64,000 nt of DNA from Candidatus Krumholzibacteriota bacterium (GCA_024275485.1 JAJRZA010000037.1:69241-133240), one strand, 5' to 3'. Shown: positions 47,662 through 57,194, counted from the stretch's first letter. Numbers and translations are program-made. Notes: generated from the sequence alone by a model not told the origin.

Positions 47662-48878
47662 GTCTTCCGCGTGGATTATCCGGAGTCCTTTCGGGACTTC
47701 TCTTGGGGGCCGTATTAGGCGGTGTCCTTTTGATGATCAGGTTTGGTGGATTGCCTTTTCGGAATCCCACCGGATCTGATTCAAGGGGAACCGGTGTGGT
47801 CTCCTTGGTTGACCAGCCTGTTGATGAGAACGGCAATGCCGCCAACAGCAACGGTGAGTACCAGAACGGCAGCCTCACCTTCGAGAGGGGCAACGCCATT
47901 GTCCAGGCCACGCGCAGGGTTGCTCCAGCAGTGGTCAGCATCACCGTATTGCAGGCCAAACGAGTGCGTGATCCATCCATGGAACTCTGGCGACGGATGG
48001 GGCTGTTGCCCAGGCGGGAGTCTTTCGAGCAGGTCCAGAGCATGGGCTCAGGGGTCATTATTTCGGAAGATGGGCTTGTTGTGACCAACAGCCACGTGCT
48101 TGACGGAGCGGTGCAGGTTATTGTGACTCTCTCCGATGGCAGCCAGTATCAAGCCCAACCGGTGGATGTAATCGACCAATTTGATCTGGCGGTTTTGAAG
48201 ATCCAGGGCAAGGGTTTTCCTGTTGCCAGTTTTGCCCGGGAGGACCACCTGGCCATCGGTGAATGGGCCATCGCCATCGGTTCGCCTTATGGATACCTGT
48301 TGGCCGATACCCAGCCGACGGTCACCGTGGGAGTCATCAGCGCGGTGAACCGGGACATCAAGAGCAACCGCGGTGAGCGGAAATACCTGGGAATGATCCA
48401 GACCGACGCTGCCATCAACCCCGGCAACAGCGGTGGACCTTTGGTGAACACCGCCGGTGAAGTGGTAGGCATCAATACGTTTATATTCAGTGACAGCGGT
48501 GGCAGCGTGGGGATTGGGTTTGCCGTTCCAGCGTCCCGGGTGCAACAGGTGCTGGACGAAATCCGTCGTTATGGACATTACCGGGAATTCAACTTGGGCT
48601 TCACTCTGCAAAAGTTGTCGTCTGGAATGGTGCAGTATCTGGGGCTTGACGACCCGGTGGGACTTCTGGTCCTTTCAGTACTGCCCGGTTCAGCAGCCTG
48701 GAAGGCGGGGCTGCGTCCCCGGGATGTGATCCGCGAAGTTGAAGGCCACCCCCTGGCTTCGGCCGATGTTTTGCACCGACTGGTCTATGAGGCCCAGGTC
48801 GGCGACAGTTTGGTCTTTCGTGCGGAACGCGAAAAGATAATGTTCAATGGAATCATCATCATCGAAGAATCACAGTAG
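47658..48878 (+). CDS. HtrA/DegP-like membrane-anchored serine protease with PDZ domain
   Basis: A 406-residue S1C protease. An N-terminal helix (about residues 8-28) anchors it; the trypsin-like domain carries His in [10 protein letters not shown], Asp in FDLAVLKI and Ser in [10 protein letters not shown], and one PDZ domain follows (about 305-400), making it DegS/HtrA-like. GTG start overlapping the transaldolase stop. It degrades misfolded envelope proteins or cuts an anti-sigma factor. Ends in TAG; the next gene has AGGAG across this stop. Confidence 0.92.
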   Translation: MSLPRGLSGVLSGLLLGAVLGGVLLMIRFGGLPFRNPTGSDSRGTGVVSLVDQPVDENGNAANSNGEYQNGSLTFERGNAIVQATRRVAPAVVSITVLQAKRVRDPSMELWRRMGLLPRRESFEQVQSMGSGVIISEDGLVVTNSHVLDGAVQVIVTLSDGSQYQAQPVDVIDQFDLAVLKIQGKGFPVASFAREDHLAIGEWAIAIGSPYGYLLADTQPTVTVGVISAVNRDIKSNRGERKYLGMIQTDAAINPGNSGGPLVNTAGEVVGINTFIFSDSGGSVGIGFAVPASRVQQVLDEIRRYGHYREFNLGFTLQKLSSGMVQYLGLDDPVGLLVLSVLPGSAAWKAGLRPRDVIREVEGHPLASADVLHRLVYEAQVGDSLVFRAEREKIMFNGIIIIEESQ

Positions 48879-48886
48879 GAGTGAAA

Positions 48887-49954
48887 GTGACTGAGCACGA
48901 CACCAACAACCAGCCGCCCTTGATTTTGGTAACCGGCGGTGCAGGCTTTATGGGGATCAACCTGATCCGGTATTTGTTGAATGAGAACGTAAAAATTCGA
49001 TCCTTGGACTATGCCGAGTTCGACTATGCCGATTGCAAGGACCGCATTGAAATTCACACGGGTGATATCCGTGATGCGGAGGCTGTGGACAAAGCCATGC
49101 TGGATGTGGACCTGGTTATTCACTGCGCCATGGCGTTGCCTCTCTATTCCGAAAAAGACATCATGACCACCGGTATCGACGGCACACGATTGTTGTTGGG
49201 AAAGGCCCGGGATCATTCGGTGGATCGTTTTGTGCATGTCTCCTCCACCGCTGTTTACGGAATTCCCGATCACCACCCCTTACTGGAAACGGACGATCTT
49301 GATGGTGTCGGGCCTTACGGAAACGCCAAGGTGATGGCCGAAACGGTTTGCGAAGAATTTCGTGCCGAGGGCATGATCGTGCCTATTATCCGGCCCAAGA
49401 GTTTTATCGGCCCGGAGCGGCTGGGTGTTTTTGCCCTGCTGTACGACTGGGCCATGGACGGCCGTGGTTTTCCCATGATCGGCGACGGGAAAAACCGTTA
49501 CCAATTGTTGGACGTGGAAGATCTGAGCCAGGCCTGTTGGCTGTGCTGCACGCTGGCCGAGGAAATCGTCAATGATACTTTCAATATTGGCGCCGGCGAG
49601 TATACCACCATGGGAGAAGACTGGCAGGCGGTGTTGGATCACGCGGGGCACGGTGGTCGGGTCAAGGGTTTCCCGGCCATGCCCGTGATCTGGGCGCTGC
49701 GCATACTGGACAAGTTGGGGCTGTCGCCTCTTTACAAGTGGGTTTACGAAACGGCCGCCACCGACAGTTTCGTGTCCATCGACAAGGCGGTCAGGGTTTT
49801 GGGTTTCAAACCCAAACATTCCAACAAGGACGCCCTGATTCGCAACTTTGAATGGTACCTGGCGAATCTGGCACAGTTTTCGGAGACGTCGGGCGTGACT
49901 CACCGTGTGCCCTGGAAACAGGGCGCTTTGGGCATCGTCAAAAAGTTTTTCTAG
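48887..49954 (+). CDS. NAD-dependent sugar-nucleotide epimerase/dehydratase family protein
   Basis: An extended SDR of about 355 residues. VTGGAGFMGINL binds NAD, HVSSTAVYG and GPYGNAKVMAE give the Ser/Thr-Tyr-x3-Lys catalytic residues. The GTG at 48887 is preferred to the GTG at 48881, which lies within the AGGAG ribosome site. The substrate is probably a nucleotide sugar for envelope glycans, given hldD next to it. Alternative: 3-beta-hydroxysteroid dehydrogenase-like reductases have a similar layout. Confidence 0.88.
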   Translation: MTEHDTNNQPPLILVTGGAGFMGINLIRYLLNENVKIRSLDYAEFDYADCKDRIEIHTGDIRDAEAVDKAMLDVDLVIHCAMALPLYSEKDIMTTGIDGTRLLLGKARDHSVDRFVHVSSTAVYGIPDHHPLLETDDLDGVGPYGNAKVMAETVCEEFRAEGMIVPIIRPKSFIGPERLGVFALLYDWAMDGRGFPMIGDGKNRYQLLDVEDLSQACWLCCTLAEEIVNDTFNIGAGEYTTMGEDWQAVLDHAGHGGRVKGFPAMPVIWALRILDKLGLSPLYKWVYETAATDSFVSIDKAVRVLGFKPKHSNKDALIRNFEWYLANLAQFSETSGVTHRVPWKQGALGIVKKFF

Positions 49955-49969
49955 CAGGGAGCAGGATTT

Positions 49970-50944
49970 GTGATTGCAGTGACGGGAGCAGCCGGTTTCA
50001 TCGGCAGTAATATTGTTTGGGAGCTCAACCGCCGGGGCATCGACGATATCATCGCGGTCGATGTTCACGGAACCGACGAGGGTAATGAAAACCTCATGCC
50101 ATTGCGCTATGACAGATACCTGCCCAAGGACGAGTTCAGGACCTGGTTGGCCGATCCCTCAAACGCCTCCGAGGTAGATGTCCTCTATCACCTTGGAGCC
50201 TGCAGCAGCACCACCGAAACCAACGCCGATTTTCTGGAGAGTAATAATTTCGGCTACACTCGCGACTTGTGCAATTCCTGTCTGGCGGCAGAAGTGCGTT
50301 TCATCAACGCCAGCAGTGCCGCCACCTACGGTGATGGCGAATTCGGGTATGACGATGACCATGATGGAATCCACCAGCTCAAACCCCTGAATCTCTACGC
50401 CAAATCAAAACAGGATTTCGATCTTTGGGCGTTGAATGAAGGGTGTCTTGATAAAATCGCCTGCTTGAAGTATTTCAATGTTTATGGACCCAACGAATGG
50501 CACAAGGGCGACATGCGCTCCATGGTTTGCAAAGGGTATGAACAGATCAAATCCAACGGGTTGGTCAAACTCTTTGAATCCGACCGGCCGGAATATCCCC
50601 ATGGCGGGCAACAGAGGGATTTTGTCTACGTCAAGGATGCGGTGGACATGACTCTGTGGTTTGCCGACAACCCGCAGGTGGGTGGAATTTTCAATGTGGG
50701 TACCGGTGAGGCCAACGATTGGAATCGGCTGATCAGCGCAATTTTCCGGGCCATGGATCTGGAACCAAACCTCGAGTACATTGCCATGCCCGGGCACTTG
50801 AAGGGCAAGTACCAGTATCATACTGAAGCAAAAATGGAAAAGATCAGGGCGGCTGGATACGATCGCCCGGTAACCGTGCTTGAAGACGCAGTTGCTGACT
50901 ATGTGCAAGGCCATTTGATGACCGGGAAGTACCTGACACCATGA
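49970..50944 (+). CDS. hldD: ADP-L-glycero-D-manno-heptose 6-epimerase
   Basis: A 324-residue epimerase. VTGAAGFIGSNI is followed by the hallmark LYHLGACSSTTE of HldD/RfaD, the catalytic Tyr-x3-Lys in YAKSKQ and KYFNVYGPNEWHKG, and the GQQRDFVYVKD segment. It converts ADP-D,D-heptose to ADP-L,D-heptose for the lipopolysaccharide core, supporting a heptose-bearing LPS. GTG start at 49970. Its stop overlaps the next gene by 4 nt. Confidence 0.95.
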   Translation: MIAVTGAAGFIGSNIVWELNRRGIDDIIAVDVHGTDEGNENLMPLRYDRYLPKDEFRTWLADPSNASEVDVLYHLGACSSTTETNADFLESNNFGYTRDLCNSCLAAEVRFINASSAATYGDGEFGYDDDHDGIHQLKPLNLYAKSKQDFDLWALNEGCLDKIACLKYFNVYGPNEWHKGDMRSMVCKGYEQIKSNGLVKLFESDRPEYPHGGQQRDFVYVKDAVDMTLWFADNPQVGGIFNVGTGEANDWNRLISAIFRAMDLEPNLEYIAMPGHLKGKYQYHTEAKMEKIRAAGYDRPVTVLEDAVADYVQGHLMTGKYLTP

Positions 50945-52128
50945 CGCCTCCTGCGGGAAGATCCCGACCGGGAACTCTTTTTCCGGAAGCCAGCCACGAC
51001 TTGATCGAAGGTTTGGCCAAGGTCCCGGACCTGTTGAAGCGGATCCAGCCCCTGAAGGAAAAACACCGCAAGGCCCTGGCTGGGAGCGTGCGCCGTTTGT
51101 CGACTTTTTTGACCGTGGAAAGGGACAGTCTACCGGCGGACTACATGACCCGTCCCGAATACATGGCAGCCTATCTTCATTACTTTATGCCCTGGAATAT
51201 TTATCGGCAGGGACGCCTGCTGATGGGGTTGGATTTTTCCCTCAAAGCCGGCTCCACCGTACTTGATTTTGGTGCCGGACCATTGACCTTCCTGCAGGCC
51301 ATGTGGCTGACCCGACCTCATATGCGCTCCAACAACTATCAGTATGTGGGAATTGATCGTTCGGAACCGGGTCTGAAGGCTGGGCGAAAGTTGTTTGAAG
51401 GCCTGGCGGGTGAAGATGGTAGAAACTGGAAAATTATTACCGAACGGCAACTCGGCGCGGCTCGAAAATTTGCTCCTGCCGATTTGATCGTGGCTGGAAA
51501 TTTCATCAACGAGTTGAGTCCGCCGCGCGCAGCAGCCATTGGTGAAGCCACTGCGGAAGATCTTTTGTTGCAAAGGTGGGAAGGTTTGTTGAAACCGGAT
51601 GCGGCCATTCTGGTCATCGAGCCGGGGACCCGCTCTTCTGCACGGCAACTGGTTCGTTTGCGCCAGGCTGCCCTGGCCACCGGCTGGCAGGTGGCTGCGC
51701 CCTGCTCTCATCATGAAGAGTGCGCCATGCCCGGCACCCGGGGTGGACCCTGGTGTCATTTCAACTTTATTCCCCAGGATATTCCAGAGTGGCTTTTCAA
51801 ATTCAGTCGCCGGGTCAAGCTGCCCAAGGAGCGGGCGAGCCTTTCTTTTCTCTTGTTGAAGAGAGGGGAGAACTGCCCGGTCAAAACAGTGACGCCGCCC
51901 ACGCCGGCCAAGGTCGAGGGGTTGGTGCGGGTCATATCCGAGACCTTCGAATTGCCCCATGGGCGGATGGGGCGTTACGGTTGTGGAGAGAAGGGTTTGA
52001 TCCTTTTGGAAAATGCCAAAACACCCCAACCGGGGCCGCAACCAGGTGATCTTTTGACGGTGACTTGGCCGGAAAAGGACCGGCGGGATGCGAAGAGCAA
52101 AGCCATCATTGTCAGTGCCACTGAATGA
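50941..52128 (+). CDS. Rsm22/METTL17-like small-subunit rRNA methyltransferase with Fe-S cysteine motif
   Basis: A 395-residue SAM-dependent protein. The SAM loop VLDFGAGPLTFLQAM lies near residue 105, and a later region carries the Cys set of the family: PCSHHEEC, WCHF and a Cys in YGCGEKG. In the mitochondrial homologue METTL17 these ligate a [4Fe-4S] cluster and the protein helps assemble the small ribosomal subunit. Ordinary methyltransferase catalysis is uncertain in the family. Last gene of the eight-gene operon, overlapping hldD by 4 nt. A C6G6 palindrome lies just downstream. Confidence 0.85.
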   Translation: MTPPAGRSRPGTLFPEASHDLIEGLAKVPDLLKRIQPLKEKHRKALAGSVRRLSTFLTVERDSLPADYMTRPEYMAAYLHYFMPWNIYRQGRLLMGLDFSLKAGSTVLDFGAGPLTFLQAMWLTRPHMRSNNYQYVGIDRSEPGLKAGRKLFEGLAGEDGRNWKIITERQLGAARKFAPADLIVAGNFINELSPPRAAAIGEATAEDLLLQRWEGLLKPDAAILVIEPGTRSSARQLVRLRQAALATGWQVAAPCSHHEECAMPGTRGGPWCHFNFIPQDIPEWLFKFSRRVKLPKERASLSFLLLKRGENCPVKTVTPPTPAKVEGLVRVISETFELPHGRMGRYGCGEKGLILLENAKTPQPGPQPGDLLTVTWPEKDRRDAKSKAIIVSATE

Positions 52129-52186
52129 TTTTCGCCCCCCGGGGGGATGAAATACGAAAACCGTCTATCAATAGGTTTGCTCCAAA

Positions 52187-53797
52187 TTAATTGGCAATAA
52201 CCACCTTCTTCGTCACCACATCCTGCCCTGCCGTGAGATTCACCAGGTACATACCCGAAGATACATTCCGTCCTGAATTATCCTTGCCATCCCACATTTC
52301 GGAATACTGGCCGGCGGCTCGATGTTCGGACAGCAGGGTCTGGACCAGATGCCCTCGAAGGTCGAAAATCGAGAGGGTCACACGGGTATCGTGGTGGGTG
52401 GTGAAGGAGATTCTGGTGCGCCGGGTGCTGGTGATGGAAGGAACCTTCATGACCAGGCTGGTGGTGGTGCGAGGCGCACCGCCGGGGCCCACGGCCGACA
52501 GGAAATCCAGCTTGGCCATCCAGACGCTGAGGTCGCCCTGGTCCATGGCCATCCAGGTGGCGTAAACAATGCCGTCCAGGGAATCGATGCCGATGTAATC
52601 GCCGAAGAACACCGTTGACCAGGGAGTGAAAGAGGCATTGCTGACGGTGATGTTGGAGAAGCTCGCGCCGCCGTCGTTGGAGACTGCGACGGTAACATCG
52701 GTGGCCTCGTCCTGGGTGTTTAGGCGATCATAAAAGACCACCGCGACGGTTCCGGTTACGGGGTCGACGGTGAGCCAGGGAAAGAACTGTTGGGTTTCAC
52801 CGGTGTCGTCGTTGACGCGGGTTGGGGCGCTCCAGGTTGTGCCTTCGTCGTCGCTGAAACAGAGAAAGACGTCGGTGTTGTGGGTGCCGTTTCGCTGGTC
52901 GGAAAAAACAACGTATACGCGGCCGTGGTGGGGGGACAAGCTCACGTCGCAGGCGGTGATGGGCATGCCGTTGCAACGCCAAACGCCTGCTACGTTGAAG
53001 TCCCACCCGCCGGGCTGTGCGGTGACCAGGATATCTTCGCCGAAGGTTTCACCGCCGTCGAATGAGCGGTCGAAGAAGATCTGGTCGTGTCCGGCCCAGG
53101 CCATGTAAACCTGACCTGCCGGTCCCACCGCGGGGGTTGCCCCTTCCACGGTTTCATCTCTGTCAATGCAATTGCCACCCCAATCGCTGATACGTGTCGG
53201 GACCGACCAGGATGCGCCCTGATCATCCGAAAGGGAAAAGAGAATGCGGGTGCTGTCGCTGGGCGAAGAACTGCCGTAAGTATCGAATTCGGTCCAGGCC
53301 AGATAAATATTGTTGCGAAAAGGGGAGTTGGTGCGGTCGGCTGCCAACCAGGACTTGTCCTGATCCTTGGGCGGGTTCAGGCCCACACCGATGCCGTTGT
53401 TCCAGGTTAGCCCGCCGTCGGTGGATTTTTGCACCACGATTCGATCCAGCCAGGAGCCATTGGAGGGAGACGACAGATGCGAGTAGTAGAGATTTCCGTC
53501 GGCATCAAAAATCACGCACGGGTCGCCGGCCACTCCAAAGCTTGAGGAGAGAGTACTCTCGGTCCAGCTGTTTCCGCCATCGGTTGAGCGAAAGTGATAG
53601 CGGATGTTGGCTCCGGCGGCGAGAACATCAGGGTTGGCCGGATTGACGGCGATGGACAATTCTTCGGCATTGGTTGTGGTGGGTTGGGTGATCTGGATCG
53701 CTGGGGGAATCGCCAGAACAAAGCCCGCGATGACTATCTGAATGCAGACTAGCAGAAGGGTGCAGTGACTTGTTGTGGTTTGAAGGTGATGGCGCAT
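52187..53797 (-). CDS. Secreted Asp-box (BNR) repeat beta-propeller protein with FlgD-like C-terminal domain
   Basis: A 536-residue exported protein with a signal peptide of about 30 residues. At least six Asp-box motifs of the form S-x-D-x-G-x-(T/S)-(W/F) are visible (STDGGNSW, STDGGLTW, SDDQGASW, SFDGGETF, SDDEGTTW, SNDGGASF), as in sialidases and many bacterial propellers, but no catalytic arginine triad is evident, so enzyme activity is not assumed. The last 80 residues form a FlgD/Por-tail-like Ig fold (IFDLRGHLVQTL, VSSGMYLVNL), usually a sorting or anchoring domain. ATG start. Confidence 0.87.
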   Translation of the reverse strand: MRHHLQTTTSHCTLLLVCIQIVIAGFVLAIPPAIQITQPTTTNAEELSIAVNPANPDVLAAGANIRYHFRSTDGGNSWTESTLSSSFGVAGDPCVIFDADGNLYYSHLSSPSNGSWLDRIVVQKSTDGGLTWNNGIGVGLNPPKDQDKSWLAADRTNSPFRNNIYLAWTEFDTYGSSSPSDSTRILFSLSDDQGASWSVPTRISDWGGNCIDRDETVEGATPAVGPAGQVYMAWAGHDQIFFDRSFDGGETFGEDILVTAQPGGWDFNVAGVWRCNGMPITACDVSLSPHHGRVYVVFSDQRNGTHNTDVFLCFSDDEGTTWSAPTRVNDDTGETQQFFPWLTVDPVTGTVAVVFYDRLNTQDEATDVTVAVSNDGGASFSNITVSNASFTPWSTVFFGDYIGIDSLDGIVYATWMAMDQGDLSVWMAKLDFLSAVGPGGAPRTTTSLVMKVPSITSTRRTRISFTTHHDTRVTLSIFDLRGHLVQTLLSEHRAAGQYSEMWDGKDNSGRNVSSGMYLVNLTAGQDVVTKKVVIAN

Positions 53798-53897
53798 GAT
53801 GGACCTTTCCTGTGCCCCCGCAATGGTGGAATGGTAGTTGGAAGGGCCCTCGTCCTGGGCGCTTGCTTATAATTTTACCATGATTGGGGTAGGAAAT

Positions 53898-53931
53898 GCA
53901 AATTGGTCGGTAAATTTCCCGACCAATTTGC
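53898..53931. terminator. Hairpin between lipoprotein and Asp-box protein genes
   Basis: A perfect 13-bp inverted repeat (GCAAATTGGTCGG at 53898-53910 with 53919-53931) and an 8-nt loop, 6 nt past the stop of the leftward lipoprotein gene. The following T-run is weak (ATTTCC), so termination is likely but not certain. Confidence 0.6.
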
Positions 53932-53936
53932 CTTGT

Positions 53937-54608
53937 TCACCGATACATTGAAAGCAACCCATCATACGACAGGCTTTCGGTTGATAAGAGGGTCTTGGTC
54001 CGACTGGACTGAGGGTAGCCTTTCTGACCCAGCATAGACCAATTTCCGTCTGTACCCTGAATAACATAGAAGTCCATGAACTGATCTATTTCAAAGCGAT
54101 GATTGTTTGGGTTCTCAAAGTATATAAGAACGTTGTAACGAGCCTTTAAGGCCCCACGACCACCAAAGTACTCTTCATTTTCATCAACCGGTTCCCAGGT
54201 GCCTTCCTTATCCAGAAGTGCAAAGCTTATGGAGTCGATGGGCGGCTGAGCAATACCCGCTTCATTCACACCTGCAAGGCCACCGAGCATGTGGTGGTGG
54301 ATGTAGAAATCCAGATCCCGGTCAAAATACATTTGGTCCAGTGGATTGACACTTCCAGCCCAGGCATCGAAGGTAGACTGCAAGATCATGCATCGAAAAT
54401 CATCGTGCAATAAGTTCCCAAAATAATCAGGGTGCATTCTTTCATAGGCCTGCTTGAAGTGTTGCATTAAAAAATCTGGGGTGGTGATCACGGGAGGGAA
54501 TGGTGTGTGCTCCGGAGGAGTGGGGTCATCGCTGCATCCAGAAACAAATGCTAGGAGAATATGGAATATTATTATTGCAAAAAGAGTATGTCGCCGTCTT
54601 TGAAACAT
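53937..54608 (-). CDS. Lipoprotein with NTF2-like domain, unknown function
   Basis: A 223-residue lipoprotein (lipobox VSGC near residue 24, then Asp-rich and Pro-rich linker). The mature start TPDFLMQHFKQAYERMHPDYFGNLL reads as the first helix of an NTF2/SnoaL-type cone fold, followed by beta strands. I recall similar NTF2-like lipoproteins, often in many copies, from Krumholzibacteria- and Eisenbacteria-like genomes. The ATG at 54608 is chosen because GGAGG lies 5 nt upstream; a TTG at 54620 is inside that site. The C-terminus DGLLSMYR resembles that of the secreted protein at 5792-6379. Monocistronic. Confidence 0.72.
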   Translation of the reverse strand: MFQRRRHTLFAIIIFHILLAFVSGCSDDPTPPEHTPFPPVITTPDFLMQHFKQAYERMHPDYFGNLLHDDFRCMILQSTFDAWAGSVNPLDQMYFDRDLDFYIHHHMLGGLAGVNEAGIAQPPIDSISFALLDKEGTWEPVDENEEYFGGRGALKARYNVLIYFENPNNHRFEIDQFMDFYVIQGTDGNWSMLGQKGYPQSSRTKTLLSTESLSYDGLLSMYR

Positions 54609-54696
54609 TCCAACCTCCAAAATTTGATTAGTGAAAACCGGTAGTCATTATAGCAAAAGTCCGCGGCAAATAACGGTGAAGAATTATGACCCGGTT

Positions 54697-55593
54697 TCAA
54701 TCCCGATTGTTAAAAATCCCAGCCACTCCAGCCACCACCAAACCCGTCCCGGCCAAAGTCCACCCCGTCACCGGTTCCCTCAAAATCAACCACCCCAGAA
54801 AAACCGCGATCACCGGGTTGATGTAGGCATAAGTCATCACCACCTGGTAGGGCAACAGCTGCAAGGTCGTCATATAAGAAGTGAAGGCGATCACCGAACC
54901 AAAAATCACCAGAAAGCCCCAGGCCATCCAGGCTTCTCCCGTAGGCGTCGGCAGGGGTTCGCCCCGCACCAGGATCACCACCAGAAAACCCAAGCCACCC
55001 AGAAGATGCTGCCACCCGGAAACCGTTCGCACCTTCAGGTCGGGCTTGCGACGTTGAAACCAAATGGTTCCCAGGGCCCAAAAAAGTGGAGCCAGCAACA
55101 GGGCAACCACCGCCATCAGGTCGGCGGTGTTGCCCGCGCGCAGAATCGGCCAGGTCAGGACACCGACTCCGGAAAAACCCAGAAGAATGGAGCCCGTCAT
55201 GAACAAATTGGGTTTCCGGCGATCAATGACTCGATTGATGATCTCGCTCCACATGGGCAACGCCGCCACCAGCAAGGCAGCCATGCCGCTGCTGGACCTC
55301 ATTTCGGCCCAGGTCACCAGGCCGTTGCCGCCAACCCATAACAGGAGGCCGCTTCCCAGCAGGACAACAAACTCCTGACGATCCAGTTTGATGCGCTCAC
55401 CCTGCAACTTGGCCATGGTCAAGAGAATGACCGAGGCGACCATCACCCGCATGAATGCCAGGGTGAAAGGGGGGAAGCCTGCGCCTTCCCTAACTGCTAC
55501 CCGGATACCCAGATAGGTGCTGCCCCAGACAATGTAGACTATGAGAAGATGAAAAAGGCCCTGGCGATTGAGTTTTTGGGAATTGGTATTCAA
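54697..55593 (-). CDS. EamA/DMT-family transporter
   Basis: A 298-residue membrane protein with ten helices in two five-helix EamA repeats; VWGSTYLGIRVAV in helix 1 and LGWLILREPVTG near the end are typical of this drug/metabolite exporter group (RhaT/YedA type). The substrate may be an amino acid or nucleoside metabolite. Divergent from purB with about 215 bp between them. ATG start. Confidence 0.92.
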   Translation of the reverse strand: MNTNSQKLNRQGLFHLLIVYIVWGSTYLGIRVAVREGAGFPPFTLAFMRVMVASVILLTMAKLQGERIKLDRQEFVVLLGSGLLLWVGGNGLVTWAEMRSSSGMAALLVAALPMWSEIINRVIDRRKPNLFMTGSILLGFSGVGVLTWPILRAGNTADLMAVVALLLAPLFWALGTIWFQRRKPDLKVRTVSGWQHLLGGLGFLVVILVRGEPLPTPTGEAWMAWGFLVIFGSVIAFTSYMTTLQLLPYQVVMTYAYINPVIAVFLGWLILREPVTGWTLAGTGLVVAGVAGIFNNRD

Positions 55594-55645
55594 GTTGTTC
55601 CTTCAATGCGGGTGGAAAAATGGCCCTGCAAATATAACCCATTCC

Positions 55646-55674
55646 TTGACCATTACCACGTTCGAGGGTAAATT
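55646..55674 (+). promoter_or_regulatory. Putative sigma70-type promoter of purB
   Basis: TTGACC (55646-55651), 17-bp spacer, TAAATT (55669-55674), about 135 nt before the purB ATG. No PurR-type operator was recognised. By-eye match. Confidence 0.35.
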
Positions 55675-55810
55675 CCCACGGACACGTCAAATTCGTCGTT
55701 TTTCAGTGGGAATTCTCCACCTGGTCCTTCAAAACCGGCCAAAGTTGCAGAGAATCCCTGTTGTTGCTGTCTTTCTGTCTGCCGGATAGAAATTTCGGCT
55801 GGGAGCTCCA

Positions 55811-57115
55811 ATGATTAAGCGTTATGCCAGTGCTCAAATGACCTCCATTTGGTCCGACGACAATCGGTTCAAGCTTTGGCAGGAAGTTGAAACCGTGGTC
55901 TGTGAGGTGCGCGCCGACCGGGGTGAAATTCCCAAGGATGCGGCTGCCGAGATTCGGGCCAAAGGTAATTTTGAAACCGAGCGCGTTCTGGATATCGAAC
56001 GCACGGTGCAACACGATGTCATCGCCTTTTTGACCAACATGGCCGAGTACATCGGCCCGTCCAGTCGATTCGTTCACCAGGGCATGACCAGCAGTGATCT
56101 TCTGGACACCGCTTTGGCCCTGCAAATCAAGGAAGCCGGAGAAATTCTGCGGGGAACCCTCATTGAATTGCTTGATGCGGTTCAAGCCAAGGCCCAAGAG
56201 CATCAGGGCACGGTAATGATCGGTCGCAGTCACGGCATTCATGCCGAACCTACCACATTCGGTCTTAAACTGATGGTTTATTGGAGCGCTCTGGAACGCG
56301 GATTGCGCCGCCTTGATGCCGCCCAGGAAGAAATCGCTTATGGGCAAATCTCCGGGGCCGTGGGCACCATTGCCCATCTCGATCCTGCCGTGGAAGAAGA
56401 AACCATGAAGCGATTGGGCCTGCGGGTCGATCCAGCCAGCACCCAGATCGTGCAGCGGGACCGTCATGCCAACTGGATGCAGGTCGCAGCCACCCTTGGG
56501 GCGACCATCGAGCAGATGGCCGTGGAGATTCGCAACCTGCAGCGCACCGATGTGCACGAGGTGGAAGAGAGCTTCGGCAAAGGGCAAAAGGGCAGCAGCG
56601 CCATGCCCCACAAGAAGAATCCCATCGTCAGTGAAAAGCTCACCGGCATGGCTCGCCTGCTACGCGGTTATGCCCACACCGCCTTGGAAAATGTCGCCCT
56701 CTGGCATGAGCGCGATATTTCCCACTCCAGCGTCGAACGCATCATTTTTCCCGATGCCTGCCACACCCTGCATCACATGCTGGGCAAAATGACCTGGCTG
56801 ATCAGCGGCCTCGTGGTGTACCCCGAAAACATGATCGCCAACATGGAAAAGGTGCGCGGCATGTATTTCAGCCAGGCCGTGTTGCTGGCCTTGACCGAAG
56901 AAAATGTTGTCAGGGAAGATGCCTACAACTGGGTCCAGCGCTGCGCCATGCGGGTGTGGGACGAGGATATTTCCCTGCGCGAAAGTTTGGGACAGGAGCA
57001 GGAGATCACCTCCCGCCTGAGCGACGAAGTTCTGGACCGATGTTTCGATCTGGATCATCAGCTGCGCCATGTGCCGCTGATCTTCGAGCGGACCCTGAGT
57101 CTGAAAAACTGGTAA
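55811..57115 (+). CDS. purB: Adenylosuccinate lyase
   Basis: A 434-residue fumarase-superfamily enzyme that cleaves SAICAR and adenylosuccinate to fumarate plus AICAR or AMP. The signature loop GSSAMPHKKNP lies near residues 260-270; GMTSSDLLDTA and the catalytic His in GRSHGIHAEPTTFG are intact. The ATG at 55811 has GGGAG upstream. First gene of the purine cluster; a strong terminator follows its stop at once. Confidence 0.97.
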   Translation: MIKRYASAQMTSIWSDDNRFKLWQEVETVVCEVRADRGEIPKDAAAEIRAKGNFETERVLDIERTVQHDVIAFLTNMAEYIGPSSRFVHQGMTSSDLLDTALALQIKEAGEILRGTLIELLDAVQAKAQEHQGTVMIGRSHGIHAEPTTFGLKLMVYWSALERGLRRLDAAQEEIAYGQISGAVGTIAHLDPAVEEETMKRLGLRVDPASTQIVQRDRHANWMQVAATLGATIEQMAVEIRNLQRTDVHEVEESFGKGQKGSSAMPHKKNPIVSEKLTGMARLLRGYAHTALENVALWHERDISHSSVERIIFPDACHTLHHMLGKMTWLISGLVVYPENMIANMEKVRGMYFSQAVLLALTEENVVREDAYNWVQRCAMRVWDEDISLRESLGQEQEITSRLSDEVLDRCFDLDHQLRHVPLIFERTLSLKNW

Positions 57116-57118
57116 CCT

Positions 57119-57148
57119 GCTGCCCGCCAACCGGTGGGCAGCTTTTTT
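57119..57148 (+). terminator. Intrinsic terminator between purB and purLQ
   Basis: GCTGCCC (57119-57125) pairs with GGGCAGC (57136-57142), with CC/GG pairs inside the loop, followed by six T. It starts 3 nt after the purB stop and only 46 bp separate its T-run from the purLQ start. Confidence 0.88.
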
Positions 57149-57194
57149 CTCACCTGCAAGGCCTCTGGTCCGGCAGGAAAACAGGAGATGCCTT

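Noticed and set aside
52134..52147. C6G6 palindrome after the rsm22-like gene, also seen inside the flavin subunit gene near 11828
   Set aside because: Just a short self-complementary GC run; no T-run for termination and one copy is within coding sequence, so a shared element is not supported.
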